Assembly (NCBI RefSeq): GCF_003367505.1 | Contig: NZ_PXXX01000002.1 | Span: 26,180 to 90,179, forward strand | Direction: 5' to 3' | Source: Lysinibacillus capsici | Lineage (GTDB): Bacteria > Bacillota > Bacilli > Bacillales_A > Planococcaceae | Length of the DNA: 64,000 nucleotides | Part shown: piece after piece, positions 60,958 to 64,000 of the stretch | Numbering within the stretch: position 1 is the stretch's first letter | Layout: each line of letters begins with the position of its first letter | Position numbers and translations under genes: made by a program | Notes under the pieces: model-generated | What the model was told of the DNA's origin: nothing | Database searches by the model: none | The model's input: only the letters and a program-made list of their open reading frames with translations

Positions 60958-61626
60958 ATGGAGAAAAATAAACCAATGATTCATACATTAACGGTTGGGA
61001 TGCCAAAAGAATTGGTTGATAGTAAAGGACGTTCAATGATTACAGGGATTGAAAAGCAACGAGTGCAAGAAGTTTATTTGTCCTCTCAAGGCTTTGAAGG
61101 GGATGATGTGGCAGATAAAAAACATCACGGTGGCCCTGATCGAGCAGTTTGTTTATATCCTGCGGAGCATTACATACAATGGGAACAGGAACTTGGAAAA
61201 ACGTTACCCGTTGCTGCATTTGGCGAAAATTTAACCGTAACAAATATGTTAGAAGCAGATGTGTGTATTGGTGATATTTATAAAATTGGAGATGCTGTCA
61301 TTCAAATTACACAGGGACGTATTCCATGTAGTACGATTGATAGATATACCGAGGCAAACACATTACTCAAACGTTTAATCGAAACAGGCTATACAGGTTT
61401 CCTTGCGCGTGTACTTGAAGAAGGGACAATCTGTGCAGATTCAACAATTGAGCTTGTAGAAAAGCATCCTGCACGTATCTCTGTTTTGTATTGCAATGAA
61501 GTGTACTTCAAAAACAATGATGCAATCGCTATGAAACAAATACAAGCAGTAGATGCATTAGCAGAAGATTGGAAAGAAAAATTAGAAAAAAGAATTCAAG
61601 TCTTGCAAAGTAAAGTGATGAGTTAA
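60958..61626 (+). CDS. MOSC-domain protein (YiiM/YflK-like)
   Basis: A 222-residue protein with a MOSC (molybdenum cofactor sulfurase C-terminal) domain at ~25-165. Family motifs are GFEGDDVADKKHHGGPDRAVCLYPAEHYIQWE, FGENLTV, IGDIYKIGDAVIQITQGRIPCSTID (with the conserved Cys) and a C-terminal 3-alpha helical region (ARISVLYCNEVYF). Relatives such as YiiM reduce N-hydroxylated compounds with a molybdenum cofactor. It starts at ATG after AGGGGGG. It lies between guaA and pbuG, an insertion relative to the B. subtilis order. Confidence 0.87.
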   Translation: MEKNKPMIHTLTVGMPKELVDSKGRSMITGIEKQRVQEVYLSSQGFEGDDVADKKHHGGPDRAVCLYPAEHYIQWEQELGKTLPVAAFGENLTVTNMLEADVCIGDIYKIGDAVIQITQGRIPCSTIDRYTEANTLLKRLIETGYTGFLARVLEEGTICADSTIELVEKHPARISVLYCNEVYFKNNDAIAMKQIQAVDALAEDWKEKLEKRIQVLQSKVMS

Positions 61627-61644
61627 AACATACGTTCAAAAGAA

Positions 61645-61676
61645 GGATCCTCTAGAATTTCTAGGGGATTTTTTCT
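61645..61676 (+). terminator. Terminator after the MOSC gene
   Basis: ATCCTCTAGA / TCTAGGGGAT arms (G-U containing) with a very short loop and T6. Confidence 0.82.
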
Positions 61677-61854
61677 TTAAACTAATTGCTGAAATGTTCA
61701 GTACAAAGCCTCTTTAGTAATACATTTAATAGAACCTGAACATTAAATAAGAATTTTACACGAACTTTCGTATTTCTTTTTAGAAAAATGTTCGGAAATG
61801 GGGTTGAAATCTAAAAAACGAAATGATATATTACGAATGTAAATTAAATACGTC

Positions 61855-61922
61855 GTCGTATAATGTCGGGGATAAGGCCCGTGAGTTTCTACCAAGTTAC
61901 CGTAAATAACTTGACTACGATT
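61855..61922 (+). ncRNA. Guanine-type purine riboswitch of pbuG
   Basis: P1 TCGTA (61856-61860) with TACGA (61916-61920); P2 GGG / CCC around GATAAGG; J2/3 GTTTCTACC; P3 AAGTTA / TAACTT with the CCGTAAA loop; and J3/1 GACTACGA with C at the specificity position. These are the standard guanine aptamer elements. A hairpin and a terminator follow before pbuG. Confidence 0.95.
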
Positions 61923-61989
61923 TAGGTTTATACATAAATGTATAAACACTAATTTGTTTCACACACTAATTGTGATGAAATATATCGTA

Positions 61990-62032
61990 GACATGCGACT
62001 AGTAGAGTAGTCAGCGTGTCTTTTTTGTTTTC
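61990..62032 (+). terminator. Riboswitch terminator before pbuG
   Basis: GACATGCGACT / AGTCAGCGTGTC arms (small bulges) with a short loop and T6. It is preceded by a separate TTTATACAT / ATGTATAAA hairpin at about 61926-61948 that may take part in the alternative fold. Confidence 0.82.
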
Positions 62033-62068
62033 GATATTGAAGACGACCACACGGAGGATTTTTTGATA

Positions 62069-63370
62069 ATGAAAAAATATTTCATGTTCGATGAATTAGG
62101 AACTAATTATCGCCGCGAAATAATAGGCGGTATTACAACCTTCCTTGCAATGGCATATATTCTAGCTGTTAACCCAGGTATTCTAGAAAATGCAGGAATG
62201 GATAAAGGTGCTGTTTTCGTAGCAACAGCATTAGCAGCAGCAGTCGGTTCTTTGATTATGGGGATTTTCGCGAAGTTCCCGATTTCACTTGCTCCTGGGA
62301 TGGGGTTAAATGCATTCTTTGCATTTACTGTAGTCGGAGCATACGGTATTCCGTGGCAAACTGGTTTAACAGGCGTGTTCTTCTCAGGGATTATCTTTAT
62401 TATTTTATCTTTAACTGGTATCCGCGAAACTGTTATTAATGCTATACCAGTACAACTTAAATATGCAGTTTCTGCAGGTATTGGTTTATTTATAACTTTT
62501 GTTGGTTTACAAGGAGCAGGGATCATTGTCGATAGCCCAGCTACTTTAGTCACTTTAGGAAGTTTCACAGGCGCTACATTATTAGCGGTATTCGGAATTA
62601 TTCTTTCAGTTATTCTTATTATTAAATTGCGCAGTATCGGTATTTTCTTAGGAATGGTGATTACGGCAGTTATTGGGATGATCACAGGTATCATTGATCC
62701 TCCGACAGCCGTTGTATCAGCTATTCCAAGTGTAGATTCTACATTCATGGTAGCACTAGAACCACTTGGTGACTTCGGTACATTATTTAACGTGAAGTTT
62801 TTAGTAGTAGTGTTAACATTCTTGTTTGTTGATTTCTTTGATACAGCTGGTACTTTAATGGCTGTAGCGACACAAGCAGGTTTAGTAAAAGATAATAAAT
62901 TACCGCGTGCAGGACGTGCCTTAATGGCAGATGCACTAGCAACAACTATCGGTTCTTTATTTGGTACGTCAACAACAACAGCGTACGTAGAGTCAACTTC
63001 TGGAGTTGCTGCAGGCGCTCGTTCAGGATTTTCAGCAGTCGTAACAGCAGTACTGTTCTTAGTTGCATTATTCTTCTCACCATTACTTGCAGTGGTAACA
63101 CCAGCAGTTACTGCTCCAGCTTTAGTAATCGTAGGGGTACTAATGGTATCGTCCTTACGCTTAATTGATTGGGACAAATTCGAAATAGCAGTACCTGCAT
63201 TCTTTACAGTATTAATGATGCCACTTGGTTATTCAATTGCTACTGGTATTGCAATCGGCTTTGTATTCTACCCAATTACAATGTTATTAGCAGGTCGTAA
63301 AAAAGAAATTCACCCAATGATGTATGGTCTATTCTTTGTTTTCCTTGCATACTTCATTTGGGTACGTTAG
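62069..63370 (+). CDS. pbuG: Guanine/hypoxanthine permease PbuG (AzgA family)
   Basis: A 433-residue permease with about thirteen membrane helices. It begins MKKYFMFDELGTNYRREIIGGITTFLAMAYILAVNPGIL, almost as in B. subtilis PbuG. Other family motifs are SLAPGMGLNAFFAFTVV, FLFVDFFDTAGTLMAVATQAG and ADALATTIGSLFGTSTTTAYVESTSGVAAGARSG. It imports guanine and hypoxanthine with protons. The ATG at 62069 matches homologues; a TTG at 62063 has a better spacing from GGAGG and is a possible alternative start. It is controlled by the guanine riboswitch directly upstream. Confidence 0.95.
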   Translation: MKKYFMFDELGTNYRREIIGGITTFLAMAYILAVNPGILENAGMDKGAVFVATALAAAVGSLIMGIFAKFPISLAPGMGLNAFFAFTVVGAYGIPWQTGLTGVFFSGIIFIILSLTGIRETVINAIPVQLKYAVSAGIGLFITFVGLQGAGIIVDSPATLVTLGSFTGATLLAVFGIILSVILIIKLRSIGIFLGMVITAVIGMITGIIDPPTAVVSAIPSVDSTFMVALEPLGDFGTLFNVKFLVVVLTFLFVDFFDTAGTLMAVATQAGLVKDNKLPRAGRALMADALATTIGSLFGTSTTTAYVESTSGVAAGARSGFSAVVTAVLFLVALFFSPLLAVVTPAVTAPALVIVGVLMVSSLRLIDWDKFEIAVPAFFTVLMMPLGYSIATGIAIGFVFYPITMLLAGRKKEIHPMMYGLFFVFLAYFIWVR

Positions 63371-63378
63371 TTAAACAG

Positions 63379-63426
63379 ACACCTTTAATTGTTAGTAAGT
63401 TGCTAACAATTAAAGGTGTTTTTTAT
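63379..63426 (+). terminator. Terminator after pbuG
   Basis: Perfect CACCTTTAATTGTTAG / CTAACAATTAAAGGTG arms with a 7-nt loop and T6. Confidence 0.93.
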
Positions 63427-63605
63427 TGAGTTGATCCAAAATAAAAGAAGTTATTATTTTTACATTTATATAGAAGAAACTCGGTTTTAAATAATGCGAA
63501 TAGTTTTACTTTAATGAAACACTTGCAAACTTAAATTTATGATGATATATTTAAACACGTTGTTACGAAATAAACGAACAACTTGAAAAATATTAACATA
63601 AACAG

Positions 63606-63634
63606 TTGACAACGAGTTAACATTATGTTAAATT
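63606..63634 (+). promoter_or_regulatory. Probable rRNA operon promoter
   Basis: TTGACA (63606-63611), a 17-nt spacer and TAAATT (63629-63634), about 160 nt upstream of 16S. The -35 is consensus. Other weaker promoter-like hexamers lie just upstream. Confidence 0.65.
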
Positions 63635-63795
63635 ATAAAAAGTTACTTAGTGTAACTAGTAAATGAACCTTGAAAACTGAACAAGCAAAACGTAATCAAT
63701 AAAGTTTTAAGTAGCTAGTTTTGCTAGTGAACAAAACAAAAATTTTGGACATCAAACATGATGCCAGCAAAACAATTTGAGCTAATCAAATTTCT
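63635..63795 (+). other. rRNA operon leader
   Basis: The stretch between the promoter and 16S includes GAACCTTGAAAACTGAACA at 63664-63682, a sequence common in Bacillaceae rRNA leaders and spacers. A/T-rich segments that could pair for RNase III processing follow. Confidence 0.6.
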
Positions 63796-64000
63796 TTTAT
63801 GGAGAGTTTGATCCTGGCTCAGGACGAACGCTGGCGGCGTGCCTAATACATGCAAGTCGAGCGAACAGAAAAGGAGCTTGCTCCTTTGACGTTAGCGGCG
63901 GACGGGTGAGTAACACGTGGGCAACCTACCCTATAGTTTGGGATAACTCCGGGAAACCGGGGCTAATACCGAATAATCTCTTTTGCTTCATGGTGAAAGA
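63796..64000 (+). rRNA. 16S ribosomal RNA, 5' part (runs beyond the window)
   Basis: Universal 5' sequence GAGTTTGATCCTGGCTCAG, then GACGAACGCTGGCGGCGTGC and GGCGGACGGGTGAGTAACAC. The V1 region (AAAGGAGCTTGCTCCTTT) and the rest look like Lysinibacillus. Only about 205 nt lie inside the window. Confidence 0.98.

Noticed and set aside
62107..63177. A 356-codon open frame on the minus strand inside pbuG
   Set aside because: It is the exact antisense of a clear AzgA-family permease; its composition (Thr/Pro/Ala/Ile) is what reverse reading of membrane-helix codons gives. There is no ribosome binding site and no family similarity.
1..64000. CRISPR arrays, transposases, prophage genes and tRNA genes
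   Set aside because: I looked for regularly spaced repeats, transposase motifs, phage modules and tRNA cloverleafs and saw none. The only repeat-like element is the cruciform sequence near 14 kb.

Overview
The window is a chromosomal segment of a low-GC Gram-positive bacterium of the family Bacillaceae/Planococcaceae, most probably Lysinibacillus. The evidence is the 5' end of a 16S rRNA gene at the right edge with Lysinibacillus-like sequence, the AT-rich coding, strong GGAGG ribosome binding sites, many TTG/GTG starts, two proteins ending in S-layer-homology-like repeats, and Bacillus-type gene order (MoxR-DUF58-TgpA-guaA-pbuG; des-desK-desR; nitrogen-control genes). No prophage, transposase, CRISPR array or tRNA gene was found.

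Layout. 1-4.2 kb: a very large DUF4132-type protein (cut by the left edge) and a small partner gene, both on the minus strand. 4.7-8.9 kb: a LysM-GH18 cortex/cell-wall hydrolase that appears to start at ATT, a secreted YcdB/SLH protein and a YusW-like lipoprotein. 8.9-13.9 kb: a katE catalase behind a SigB-type promoter, divergent from an MhqR-type quinone-stress regulon (regulator, ring-cleaving dioxygenase, nitroreductase, FMN reductase) with two matching palindromic operators. 13.9-17.7 kb: a 99-nt cruciform repeat, a two-component system, a duplicated DUF1541 lipoprotein, and bioY behind a BirA-type operator. 17.9-21 kb: a cobalamin riboswitch, a BtuCD-type transporter and dapF. 21-24 kb: an SMR efflux pair with its TetR regulator and two identical-arm operators, and an endonuclease Q-type protein. 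24-31.4 kb: an SLH-anchored GDSL esterase, a small ion channel, YxcD, envelope proteins, a Sel1-repeat protein and the haem oxygen sensor HemAT behind a structured leader. 31.6-38.6 kb: HemY/CgoX, then a SAM-I riboswitch followed by yitJ and the B12-dependent metH. 38.7-43.3 kb: an acetyltransferase, the membrane-fluidity system des-desK-desR, and proline dehydrogenase with an unusual hydrophobic tail. 43.3-49.9 kb: a FetAB-type exporter, an alkyl-DNA methyltransferase, amtB-glnK with two TnrA/GlnR-type boxes, and NAD salvage (pncB-nadE). 50-54.4 kb: a nosL-like/nosD/nosL/nosY/nosF cluster with no nosZ. 54.6-64 kb: MoxR-DUF58-TgpA, guaA and pbuG each behind its own guanine-type riboswitch, a MOSC protein, and the start of an rRNA operon.

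How the genes connect. Cobalamin import (cobalamin riboswitch) supplies the cofactor of MetH, which sits in a SAM-riboswitch operon. Two guanine aptamers couple GMP synthesis and purine uptake to guanine. DesK/DesR and the desaturase form a complete cold-response loop. MhqR-type operators unite quinone-detoxification genes. The least explained parts are the DUF4132 pair, the nos accessory cluster without its reductase, the structured leader in front of hemAT, and the cruciform repeat at about 14 kb. All calls come from reading the sequence; no database search was possible.
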